This document shows, piece after piece, positions 18,389 to 25,615 of a stretch of 64,000 nt of DNA; the first letter of the stretch is position 1; each line of letters starts with the position of its first letter. Below the pieces are notes generated by a model. That model had not been told where the DNA came from. It saw only the letters and a list, made by a program, of their open reading frames with translations, and searched no databases. Origin of the DNA: Micromonospora sp. M71_S20 (lineage in GTDB: Bacteria > Actinomycetota > Actinomycetes > Mycobacteriales > Micromonosporaceae); the NCBI RefSeq assembly GCF_003664255.1, contig NZ_RCCV01000001.1:1984001-2048000 (forward strand), in the 5' to 3' direction. A program made the position numbers and the translations under genes.

Positions 18389-19087
18389 TCAGGGCTGCGC
18401 AGCGGTCGGCAGGTCGACCACCCGGGTGGCCCAGCGGGCCATCAGCGCCGGGTCGTGGGTGATGAGCAGGACCCCGGCGGCGTGCTGCCGCTGGTAGTCG
18501 GTGATGACGGCCGCGAGGTGCGCCTGGGTGGAGGCGTCGAGCATGGCGGTGGCCTCGTCGCAGAGCAGGTAGTCGGGCCGGTGCACGAGCGCGCGGGCGA
18601 GGCAGGCGCGTTGCAGCTGCCCGTCGCTGACCGCGTGCGGGCGGCGGGCGAGCAGGTCGGGCGTGAGGCCGACGAGGTCGGCCAGCTCCGCCGCCCGGGC
18701 CCGCGCCGGCTCCTCGGGCGTGCCGGTGGCGCGCAGCGGCTCGGCGATGATGTCGGCGAGGCCCAGCCGGGGGTCGGTGGCGGCGCGGGGGCTCTGGAAC
18801 AGGATCGCGACGCGGGTACGGACGGCGGCGGGCACCCGGTGCCGGGCGCCCGCCACCCGGTGGCCGTCGAGGGTGACGTGGCCGGCCTCGGGGGCGTGCA
18901 GCAGGGCCAGCACCCTGGCGAGGGTGGACTTGCCGCTGCCCGAGGGCCCGCGCAGGCCGACCGTCTCGCCGGGCGCGACGCGCAGGTCGACGCCGTCGAG
19001 GACGCGCCGGCCGCCGTAGGAGACCGCGACCTCGTGGGCCGCGAGGGCGGTGCTGGTCATGCCGGCGCTCCCGGCGGTGCTGGTCAT
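18389..19087 (-). CDS. Peptide/nickel-type ABC transporter ATPase (DppF/OppF-like)
   Basis: A 232-residue ATPase, short for the DppF family. It has Walker A GPSGSGKS at 47-54 and Walker B YLLCDEATAMLD. The signature is unusual, VSDGQLQRACLARAL in place of LSGGQ. The C-terminal oligopeptide-binding-type extension of the family is missing. The ATG at 19085-19087 overlaps the upstream stop (ATGA). A second in-frame ATG nine codons later exists because of a 27-bp tandem duplication. It is the last gene of a five-gene importer operon. Confidence 0.88.
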   Translation of the reverse strand: MTSTAGSAGMTSTALAAHEVAVSYGGRRVLDGVDLRVAPGETVGLRGPSGSGKSTLARVLALLHAPEAGHVTLDGHRVAGARHRVPAAVRTRVAILFQSPRAATDPRLGLADIIAEPLRATGTPEEPARARAAELADLVGLTPDLLARRPHAVSDGQLQRACLARALVHRPDYLLCDEATAMLDASTQAHLAAVITDYQRQHAAGVLLITHDPALMARWATRVVDLPTAAQP

Positions 19088-19098
19088 GCCGGCGCTCC
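19049..19098. repeat. 27-bp-period tandem duplication at a gene junction
   Basis: GGTGCTGGTCATGCCGGCGC plus three more bases occurs at 19049-19071 and again at 19076-19098, a perfect 23-bp match at a period of 27 bp. The unit contains the start codon of the small ATPase gene. Because 27 is divisible by three, the downstream gene gained nine codons (MTSTAGSAG before a second MTST) without losing frame. Confidence 0.85.
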
Positions 19099-20145
19099 GA
19101 GGGTCAGCGGGTGGTGGCAGGCGACTCTGCCCGGTCCACCCGCCGGCGCGGGCGGGGTGCGGCAGACGTCGGTGGCGCGGTCGCAGCGCGGGGCGAAGGC
19201 GCAGCCCGGAGGCAGGTCGGTGAGCATCGGCGGATGGCCGGGAACGGGCCGGAAGGCCCGCTCGGGCAGGGCGTCGAGCAAACCGGCGGTGTACGGGTGG
19301 GCGGGCGCCGCGAACAACTCGGCCGTCGGCCGCCGTTCCACGATCCGGCTGGCGTACATGACGGCGACCGTGTCGGCGACCCGGCGGGCGGCGGCCAGGT
19401 CGTGGGTGATGAGCAGGACGGCGCCGCCGGCGTCGCAGCGGCGGCGCAGCAGGTCGAGGGTGTGGTCGACCAGAGGCCGGTCCAGGCCCGTGGTGGGCTC
19501 GTCGGCGAGCAGCAGCGGCGGGTCGGGGGCGAGGGCGAGGGCGGTGGCCAGGCGCTGGGCCATGCCGCCGGAGAGCTCGTGCGGGTAGCGGTCGAGGTCG
19601 GCGGGGTCGAGGCCCACCTCGGCGGCGACCCGCTCGGCCGCCGCGGGCGCCTCGCGCCGGGTGTGCCCGTGGGCGCGCAGGGTCTCCTCCAGCAGCCGCC
19701 GGCCCGTCCGTACGGGGGTCAGGGCGGTGGCGGGGCTCTGCGGCACCAGCCCGACCGCGCGGCCGCGCACGGCGCGGGCTAGGTGGCGCTCGGAGGAGCC
19801 GACCAGGTCGACCTGCGCCCCGGTGGGCGGGCGCAGGCGGGCGTGACCCGTGACGGTGGCGTTGCCGGGGAGCAGGCGGAGCAGGGCGTGCGCGAGCACC
19901 GACTTGCCGCAGCCGGACTCCCCAACCACCGCCAGGAGCTCGCCCGGGTGGACGGTCAGGTGCAGGTCGGTGACGGCCTGCACTACGGCGTCGCGGAGCT
20001 GGAAGCGGACGGTCAGCCCGTCGACCTCCAGCAGGCCGGGCCGACCGTCGGCGGCGGGGCCACCCGTGCCGGCGCTGCCGGCCGTCTCGCCGGTGCCGGT
20101 CGGGGCGATGGTGTCGGCGGGGGCGGGCTCGCGGGTGGTGGTCAC
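19084..20145 (-). CDS. Peptide/nickel-type ABC transporter ATPase (DppD-like)
   Basis: A 353-residue ATPase with Walker A GESGCGKS at 75-82, signature LSGGMAQRLATALAL, and Walker B LLLADEPTTGLD. The C-terminal peptide-transporter extension carries the Cys-containing FAPRCDRATDVCRTPPAP, as in families that bind a 4Fe-4S cluster there. The N-terminal 35 residues are a Gly/Thr/Ala-rich low-complexity leader. The GTG at 20143-20145 overlaps the permease stop (GTGA). It works with the smaller ATPase gene next to it as a heterodimer. Confidence 0.92.
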   Translation of the reverse strand: MTTTREPAPADTIAPTGTGETAGSAGTGGPAADGRPGLLEVDGLTVRFQLRDAVVQAVTDLHLTVHPGELLAVVGESGCGKSVLAHALLRLLPGNATVTGHARLRPPTGAQVDLVGSSERHLARAVRGRAVGLVPQSPATALTPVRTGRRLLEETLRAHGHTRREAPAAAERVAAEVGLDPADLDRYPHELSGGMAQRLATALALAPDPPLLLADEPTTGLDRPLVDHTLDLLRRRCDAGGAVLLITHDLAAARRVADTVAVMYASRIVERRPTAELFAAPAHPYTAGLLDALPERAFRPVPGHPPMLTDLPPGCAFAPRCDRATDVCRTPPAPAGGPGRVACHHPLTLGAPA

Positions 20146-21011
20146 AGGTTCAGCTCCGCTCGTACGCGCGGGTCGAGGCGGTCGCGCCACCGGCCCGTGA
20201 GGGCCGCCAGGGCCAGCGTGACGACGACGAGGAGCAGGCCGGGCACGATGCTGGCCCACCAGGCGCCGGTGAGCAGGGACCGCTGCCCGTCGTTGATCAT
20301 GTTCCCGATCGAGGCCAGGTGCGGGGGCAGGCCGAGGCCGAGGAAGGACAGCGCGGTCTCGTGCCAGACGGCGTGCGGCACCATCAGCGTGGTGGCCAGC
20401 GCCAACCGGGGCAGCACGTGCGGGAGCAGGTGCCGGGTGATCACCCGGGCCCGGCTGGCGCCGCCGGAGATCGCGGCGTCGATGAACGGCCGGGTGCGCA
20501 GGCTGAGCAGCTCGGACCGGACGATGCGGGCGGTGGAGAGCCAGTGCGTCAGCCCGATCGACAGGATCACCGCGCCCAGGCTCGGCCGCAGCATCGCGAC
20601 GATGAAGATGCCCAGCAGCAGGTGCGGCAGCGCCGCGATGGTGTCGACCACCCGCATGAGCACGCGGTCGACCCAGCCGCCGAGGGTGCCGGCCACCGCG
20701 CCGACGAGGCCGCCGATCACGGTGGCGACGAGCGCGGCGACCGCGCCGACGAGCAGCGAGACCCGCAGGCCGTAGAGGCTGCGGTGGGCCACGTCGCGAC
20801 CGAGGTCGTCGGTGCCGGCCGGGTGCGCCCAGGAGGGCGCGAGCCGGGTCCGGGCCAGGTCCACGGCGCTCTCGTCGAGCGGCCAGAGGACGGGGGCGAG
20901 GAGGCACGCCAGGCCCGCGCCGACGAGCACGGCCCAGGCGACGGCGGCGCCGACCCGGCCCGTACGCGGCTTCGGCCGCCGGACCCGCAGGGGCAGGGCG
21001 AGGTCAGTCAT
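20142..21011 (-). CDS. Peptide/nickel-type ABC transporter permease (DppC-like)
   Basis: A 289-residue inner-membrane permease with six predicted helices. It has the N-terminal HPAGTDDLGRDVAHRSLYGL block specific for DppC-type subunits and the EAA-like loop IDAAISGGASRARVITRHLL. The ATG at 21009-21011 overlaps the end of the preceding permease gene by 8 bp. It pairs with the DppB-like permease. The substrate cannot be told from sequence; short peptides, nickel chelates or other small solutes are all possible in this family. Confidence 0.93.
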   Translation of the reverse strand: MTDLALPLRVRRPKPRTGRVGAAVAWAVLVGAGLACLLAPVLWPLDESAVDLARTRLAPSWAHPAGTDDLGRDVAHRSLYGLRVSLLVGAVAALVATVIGGLVGAVAGTLGGWVDRVLMRVVDTIAALPHLLLGIFIVAMLRPSLGAVILSIGLTHWLSTARIVRSELLSLRTRPFIDAAISGGASRARVITRHLLPHVLPRLALATTLMVPHAVWHETALSFLGLGLPPHLASIGNMINDGQRSLLTGAWWASIVPGLLLVVVTLALAALTGRWRDRLDPRVRAELNL

Positions 21012-22047
21012 CGAGGCGTACCCGGGGATCGGCGGCGGCGTAGGCGAGGTCGGTGCCGAGGTTCGCGGCCAGCACCACGACGGTGGTGGCCAGGGTCGTG
21101 GCGGCCAGCAGCGGGAAGTCGCTGCCCAGCGCGCCCTGCACGGTGACCGCGCCGAGGCCGGGCAGGGAGAACACGGTCTCCACCAGGACGGCGCCGCCGA
21201 TCAGCTCCGGCAGGTGGGTGCCGACGAGGGTGAGGAACGGCAGCAGCGCGGTACGCAGGGCGTGGCCGAACAGGACGGTGCGGCCGGGCAGGCCCCGGGC
21301 CCGGGCGGCGAGCACGTGGTCGTCGCGGAGGCTGTCGGCGACGGCGTCCCGGATGAACAGGACGAACCACGGCGTCTGGGCGATCGCCAGCACGCCCACC
21401 GGCAGGATCAGGTGCCGGGCCACGTCGGCGGGGTCGGTGCCGGTGGCGGTGATGTCGGTGAGCCCGCCCGCCGGCAGCCAGCCGAGGGTGAGGGCGAACA
21501 GGGCGATCGCGGCCAGCCCGATCCAGAACACCGGCATCGACTGCACGGCGTACGCGGTGGCGCGCAGCGCCCGGTCGAACCAACCGCCACGCCGGTACGC
21601 GGCCAGCGTGCCCAGCAGCAGGCTCGCCACGAGGACGAGGGCGAGGGCGGCGCCGACGAGCAGCAGGGTCCAGCCGGCGCGGGCGGCGAGCACAGAGGTG
21701 ACCGGCTCGTGGCGGCTGGTGGACCAGCCCAGGTCGCCCTGGAGCAGGTTGCCCACCCAGCGCAGGTACTGCACCGGCAGCGGGTCGTCGACACCCCAGT
21801 TGGCGCGGATCTGCGCCAGGTTCTCCTCGCTGGTGGTGAACGCCGCCGCGCCCGCGTACTGCTGGGCGGGGTCGATGGGCGAGGCCGCGCCGAGGGCGAA
21901 CATGCCGACGCTGGTGGCGGCGAGGATGGGCACGGCCACCAGCAGCCGTCGGCGGACCACCGCGCCGGCTCCCGCCATCCGGCGCGTCCGACGCCGGGGG
22001 GTGGGCCTCGCCGGGGCCGGCGCGGCTGTCGGGGCGGGCGTCGTCAC
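21004..22047 (-). CDS. Peptide/nickel-type ABC transporter permease (DppB-like)
   Basis: A 347-residue permease. Residues about 30-50 form the first helix, and a periplasmic loop with GVDDPLPVQYLRWVGNLLQG and DLGWSTSRHEPV follows, typical of DppB. The C-terminal half has the EAA motif region LAARARGLPGRTVLFGHALR and PELIGGAVLVETVFSLPGLG. The GTG at 22045-22047 overlaps the binding-protein stop (GTGA). A Pro/Ala-rich N-terminal stretch of about 25 residues precedes the first membrane segment. Confidence 0.93.
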   Translation of the reverse strand: MTTPAPTAAPAPARPTPRRRTRRMAGAGAVVRRRLLVAVPILAATSVGMFALGAASPIDPAQQYAGAAAFTTSEENLAQIRANWGVDDPLPVQYLRWVGNLLQGDLGWSTSRHEPVTSVLAARAGWTLLLVGAALALVLVASLLLGTLAAYRRGGWFDRALRATAYAVQSMPVFWIGLAAIALFALTLGWLPAGGLTDITATGTDPADVARHLILPVGVLAIAQTPWFVLFIRDAVADSLRDDHVLAARARGLPGRTVLFGHALRTALLPFLTLVGTHLPELIGGAVLVETVFSLPGLGAVTVQGALGSDFPLLAATTLATTVVVLAANLGTDLAYAAADPRVRLDD

Positions 22048-23642
22048 GACTTCCTCGTCCAGGTGTGGATGTTCCACCAGAGGCTGTTGGCGACGTCGTG
22101 CTCGTGCGGCTCCACCCGGGGGGTCACCCCGGCGACGGCGTCCTTGACCACGTAGGTGTGCTGGAGGTAGGTGAGGAACACCCACGGCATGTCGGTGGCG
22201 AGCTGCTTCTGGAACGTGGCGTACGCGGCCTTGCGGGCGGCCGGATCGGCGTTGGCGCGACCGTCCTGCAACGCCTTGTCCACCACGGGCGAGCGGTAGG
22301 AGCCGGGGTTGAAGAAGCCCTGGCCGGCGAAGGCGGAGCCGAAGAGCTTGTAGGAGACGAAGTCCGGGTCGTACGGCGTGCCGTAGCCCATGACGAGCGC
22401 GTCGCTCTTCATCCGGGGGGTGATCGCGTCCCAGGTCAGACCCTCGGGAGTGATCTTGATGCCGACCTTCTTCGCGTCGGCGGTCACCGCGAGGGCGAGT
22501 TCCTTGCGGAGGCTGTCCGTGGCCGGGTACATAAGGGCGAACGCCGCCTGCCGGCCGTCGCGGACGCGGATTCCGTCCGGGCCCGGCTTCCAGCCGGCGG
22601 CGTCGAGGGCGGCGGTCGCGGCGGCCGGGTCGGCGGCGGGCTTGCCGGCGATCGACGGCTCGGCGAACTCCGACGTCGGCGGGACCGGCCCGAACGCGGG
22701 CTCGCCCGCCCCGCCGAGCAGCCCGGTGACCATCGCCGCGCGGTCCACCGCCGCGTTCAGCGCCTGCCGCACCGCGAGGTCGGCGGTGACCGGGTTGCCC
22801 ATCGGCAGCATCACACCCCGGTAGTCGGCGGTGGGCACCCGCTGCACCCGGTAGCCGGCCTGCCCGTCGAAGCCGGTGGTCAGCTTCGGCGCCAGCTCCG
22901 CCACGTCGAACTCCCCCGCCCGCATCCGCTGCGCGCGTACGTTGTCGTCGGCGACGAACGCCACCACCACGCCGCCGTTGGCGGGCTTGCCGCCCCAGTA
23001 GCTCTCGTTGGCCGCGAGCACGAGCCGGTCGCCCGGGGTCCACGACGTCACCCGGTACGGGCCGGTGCCCACCGGCTTGCGGTTGAACTCGGCCTTGTTG
23101 ATGTCCTGCCCGGCCAGCGCCTTGGCCGGCACGATCCCGAGGGCCAGCCGCTGCGGGAAGGGCGCGTAGGCGTACTTGAGGGTGAACACCACGGTCGACG
23201 GGTCGGGCGCGGTGACCGAGGCGAGCATGTCCAGGTCGGAGCGGAGCGTGGAGTCGACCTTCGGGTCCAGCACCGCCTGGTAGGTGAAGACCACGTCCTG
23301 GGCGGTGAACGGGCTGCCGTCGTGGAACAGCACGCCGTCGCGCAGCTTCGCGGTGACCGTCCTGCCGTCCGCCGACACGGTCGGCAGTTCCCGGGCCAGC
23401 GCCGGCATCAGCTCGTTGCGGGCGTCGCGGGCGACCAGCCCGTCGAAGATCAGGGAGCCGCCGTCGACGCCGTAGTTCAGCACCGGGTTCAACGCGTCCG
23501 GCTCACCCGCCGTCGCCACGACGAGCGTGCCGGCGCCGGCCGCGCCCGTCGACGTGGTCGCCGGCGAGGAACAGCCGGCCACGGCGAGGACACCGGCGAC
23601 GGCCACCGCCGCCACGCGCTTGGACACAGGCGTACCCATCAC
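22044..23642 (-). CDS. Peptide/nickel-type ABC substrate-binding lipoprotein
   Basis: A 532-residue SBP_bac_5 protein, first gene of the operon. The lipobox VAGC gives Cys24 as the anchor. Family blocks are LRDGVLFHDGSPFTAQDVVF, PVGTGPYRVTSWTPGDRLVL and a C-terminal SLWWNIHTWTRKS. The ATG at 23640-23642 has GGGAG seven bases upstream; a GTG five codons in (VSKRVAAV) is also possible. The family binds peptides, nickel complexes or other solutes outside the membrane and delivers them to the two permeases encoded downstream. Confidence 0.92.
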   Translation of the reverse strand: MMGTPVSKRVAAVAVAGVLAVAGCSSPATTSTGAAGAGTLVVATAGEPDALNPVLNYGVDGGSLIFDGLVARDARNELMPALARELPTVSADGRTVTAKLRDGVLFHDGSPFTAQDVVFTYQAVLDPKVDSTLRSDLDMLASVTAPDPSTVVFTLKYAYAPFPQRLALGIVPAKALAGQDINKAEFNRKPVGTGPYRVTSWTPGDRLVLAANESYWGGKPANGGVVVAFVADDNVRAQRMRAGEFDVAELAPKLTTGFDGQAGYRVQRVPTADYRGVMLPMGNPVTADLAVRQALNAAVDRAAMVTGLLGGAGEPAFGPVPPTSEFAEPSIAGKPAADPAAATAALDAAGWKPGPDGIRVRDGRQAAFALMYPATDSLRKELALAVTADAKKVGIKITPEGLTWDAITPRMKSDALVMGYGTPYDPDFVSYKLFGSAFAGQGFFNPGSYRSPVVDKALQDGRANADPAARKAAYATFQKQLATDMPWVFLTYLQHTYVVKDAVAGVTPRVEPHEHDVANSLWWNIHTWTRKS

Positions 23643-23672
23643 ATGCTCCCGGGTCTGTTCTTCGCGCGACCG

Positions 23673-23689
23673 CCCGGCGTCACGCCGGG
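23673..23689 (-). promoter_or_regulatory. Hairpin in the leader of the importer operon
   Basis: CCCGGCG-TCA-CGCCGGG is a perfect 7-bp inverted repeat with a 3-nt loop, 31-47 bp upstream of the binding-protein start. It would form a stable stem in the leader mRNA, or could be a protein-binding palindrome. No known riboswitch architecture is visible around it. Confidence 0.35.
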
Positions 23690-23890
23690 GCCGGCGTCCT
23701 GATCTGACCGACCGTGCCCGCGGCGGTCCACGGTCACGAGCGGGCGGACGCCCCGGCGATGGTCTGGACCATCGCGTGCCGGGGGCAGCCGGCCACTAAC
23801 GCCAGCATTCCGCAATTGCCAATCTCATGCAACAAGCGCCGGCCGACTGTGTCGCCCAGGCCACACCCCGTCCGCGTCGGCGCGCGGCGG

Positions 23891-24050
23891 TCAGCCGGCG
23901 CCGCCCCGGCCGTACGCGGCGCGGGCGCGATGGACCTGCTCGATGTGTCTCGGCCCAGTTCTTGATCGCCTGCTGGATCGGAAGCAGGGTACGGCCCAGG
24001 GCGGTGATCCCGTAATCGACGCGCACCGGCGCCTCGTCCCCACGCCCTGA
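23891..24050 (-). pseudogene. HxlR-family regulator remnant
   Basis: Only the C-terminal end of an HxlR-type winged-helix regulator is recognisable: DEAPVRVDYGITALGRTLLP, then IQQAIKNWAETH. After a one-base frame change it continues IEQVHRARAAYGRGGAG to a stop at 23891. The DNA-binding helices that should precede it are absent; the sequence upstream is repeat-rich and non-coding. The stretch 23690-23890 beside it shows no gene. Confidence 0.65.
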
Positions 24051-24056
24051 CCACAC

Positions 24057-24141
24057 CCGGACGCCCGGCGGGGCCGGCCCGGCTCCCACCGGGCACCGCC
24101 TGCCGGGCGTCCGGATCGGCCCCCGTCCACCGGGCGTCCGG
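24057..24141. repeat. CCGGGCGTCCGG repeats downstream of the SRPBCC gene
   Basis: The 12-mer CCGGGCGTCCGG appears at 24103-24114 and 24130-24141, its exact complement-orientation copy CCGGACGCCCGG at 24057-24068, and a decayed copy near 24156. The copies can pair into alternative hairpins. The tract lies just where the HxlR gene lost its N-terminal half, so it may mark a deletion or recombination site, or serve as a terminator of the gene that ends at 24177. Confidence 0.6.
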
Positions 24142-24176
24142 GCCGGGCCCGTCCGCCGGGCGTTCCTGTCGTCGGG

Positions 24177-24936
24177 TCAGCCGACGGGAAGGGCGGCCAG
24201 CCAGTCCTGCCAGGCTCGCTCGCTCCGGGCCGGGTCCTGTCCGGGGGCGAAGACGTGGTGGCCGAGGACCAGGGCGTCGCCGCGCTCGGCGCCGGAGTGG
24301 AGGAACCGGTAGACCTACGTCGGGGGTGCGGACACCGACGTAGGTCGGGAGGCCGGCCAGGTCGACGACGCCGTCGATCGGGGGCAGACCGGCGACGGTG
24401 AACCGGACCCGCTGCCCCTCGGCGAGCGGACCGGCGACGCCGAGGGCGTCGGCCACGGCCGCCCACGCCCGGTCCGCGCCGCCGACGCCCGGGCGGAAGG
24501 CCGAGACCGGGGTCGCGGTCCGGCCGGGGAAGTGGGCGAGGTACGCGGCCAGCGTCCCGAGGTACATGTCCCAGCCGACCCCCATCGCCTCGTACTCGGT
24601 CTCCCAGTCGTCCCCGAGGACGCCGCTCTGGACGAGCCGCAGGGTCGTGCTGCCCCGCTCGCGGCCCTCGATGAGGTATTCCATCGCCATGAAGGTGCCG
24701 TCCGGGGCCGTCGCGGTGCGGTCGGCGAGCCGCTTGCCGGGCTCCCACGCGGTGATCGTCGACTCCTCGACGTGGCCGGCCATGGTGAGGCGGGTCCGGC
24801 CGCCCTCGCCCGGCTCGACCTCGGTGCGGCCCATGAACCAGGAGTCGATGCCCGGACCGGTGGCGATGGCCTCCCACACCTGCTCGGGCGTGGCGGCCAG
24901 CTCGATGTCCTTGCGCAACTCGAAGTGGTGTCCCAT
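24177..24936 (-). pseudogene. SRPBCC/AHSA1-domain protein gene with one frameshift
   Basis: From the ATG at 24934-24936 (GAGGAG upstream) comes an AHSA1-type START-fold protein: MGHHFELRKDIELAATPEQV, WEAIATGPGIDSWFMGRTEV, and a C-terminal VDLAGLPTYVGVRTPDVGL. At about 24312 one base appears lost or gained. The correct continuation YRFLHSGAERGDALVLGHHV ends WQDWLAALPVG at the stop 24177-24179. The restored length is about 253 residues. It follows an ArsR-type gene with no gap, a common pairing in which the regulator controls the SRPBCC gene. Ligand unknown. Confidence 0.8.
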
Positions 24937-24937
24937 G

Positions 24938-25552
24938 TCAGTGCTCCTCGTTCACGGTGCTGTCGTCGGGGTCGGCGCTGGGGTGCAGGGCGACCACCAC
25001 CCGGTGCTCGCGACCGCCGGGGGCGTTCTCGTCGTGGTACCTGCCGACCAGAGCGGTGACGGTGGCGGCCAGTTCCTCGGCGAAGGCCGCCCGGTCGGCC
25101 GCCGAGGCGAACCGGACGGTGCCGTCGACCGCGAACGTCGCCACCCGCTGCTTCGCCCGCTCGGCGCCGGTGATGAGCGCGCCGACGTCCTGCACGAGGC
25201 GGGCGGCCAGCGCCAGCAGCCACCGCGCCGACAGCCGGTCCGGCGACTGCGCCGGGTCGGGCCGCACGGCGGCGAGGGCCGCGGGCGAGATCACGTACGA
25301 CGCCGCGGTCGCCCGCATGACCCGCTCGGTCACGTTGCCCTTCCGGCGCTCCTCCACCAGCTCGACCAGGCCGTGCTGCTCCAGCGCCCGGAGGTGGTAG
25401 TTGACCTTCTGCCGGGGCAGGCCGACGCGGGCGGCGAGCATCGTCGCCGAGGCCGGCTCGGCGAGCGCGGCCAGCAGCCGGGCCCGCATGGGATCCAGCG
25501 ACGCCTCGGCCGCCGCCGGGTCCTCGATCACTGCGATGTCGAACATGACCAC
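24938..25552 (-). CDS. ArsR-type winged-helix transcriptional regulator
   Basis: A 204-residue regulator. The winged helix is at about residues 20-80: MRARLLAALAEPASATMLAA, VGLPRQKVNYHLRALEQHGL and VELVEERRKGNVTERVMRAT. The C-terminal part (about 100-190) is helical and of no recognised domain. The first start is a GTG at 25550-25552; an ATG two codons later (25544-25546) is equally likely, and no Shine-Dalgarno is visible. Its stop is one base from the SRPBCC start codon, so the two are co-translated. The upstream inverted repeat may be its operator. Confidence 0.87.
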   Translation of the reverse strand: MVMFDIAVIEDPAAAEASLDPMRARLLAALAEPASATMLAARVGLPRQKVNYHLRALEQHGLVELVEERRKGNVTERVMRATAASYVISPAALAAVRPDPAQSPDRLSARWLLALAARLVQDVGALITGAERAKQRVATFAVDGTVRFASAADRAAFAEELAATVTALVGRYHDENAPGGREHRVVVALHPSADPDDSTVNEEH

Positions 25553-25563
25553 AGCGTGCCACC

Positions 25564-25580
25564 GACAGTTTTTTCTGTCA
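25564..25580 (-). promoter_or_regulatory. Promoter and operator candidate of the ArsR-SRPBCC pair
   Basis: GACAG-TTTTTT-CTGTC is an inverted repeat 12-27 bp upstream of the regulator start. Read on the minus strand, its left arm overlaps TTGACA, a perfect -35 hexamer; the start codon falls about 28 bp downstream of it, so the mRNA would be leaderless or nearly so. A regulator bound here would block RNA polymerase. The assignment is inference. Confidence 0.5.
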
Positions 25581-25615
25581 AGACAATCGGATTGATCGGT
25601 GAGTTCCCGCGCCGC

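Noticed and set aside
23643..24176. Possible metal riboswitch in front of the peptide/nickel importer
   Set aside because: Only a 7-bp hairpin is visible; no conserved riboswitch elements such as those seen at 18.2 and 45.1 kb.
24050..24176. Short repeats considered as a CRISPR array
   Set aside because: Copies are 12 bp, irregularly spaced and in both orientations, with no cas gene nearby.
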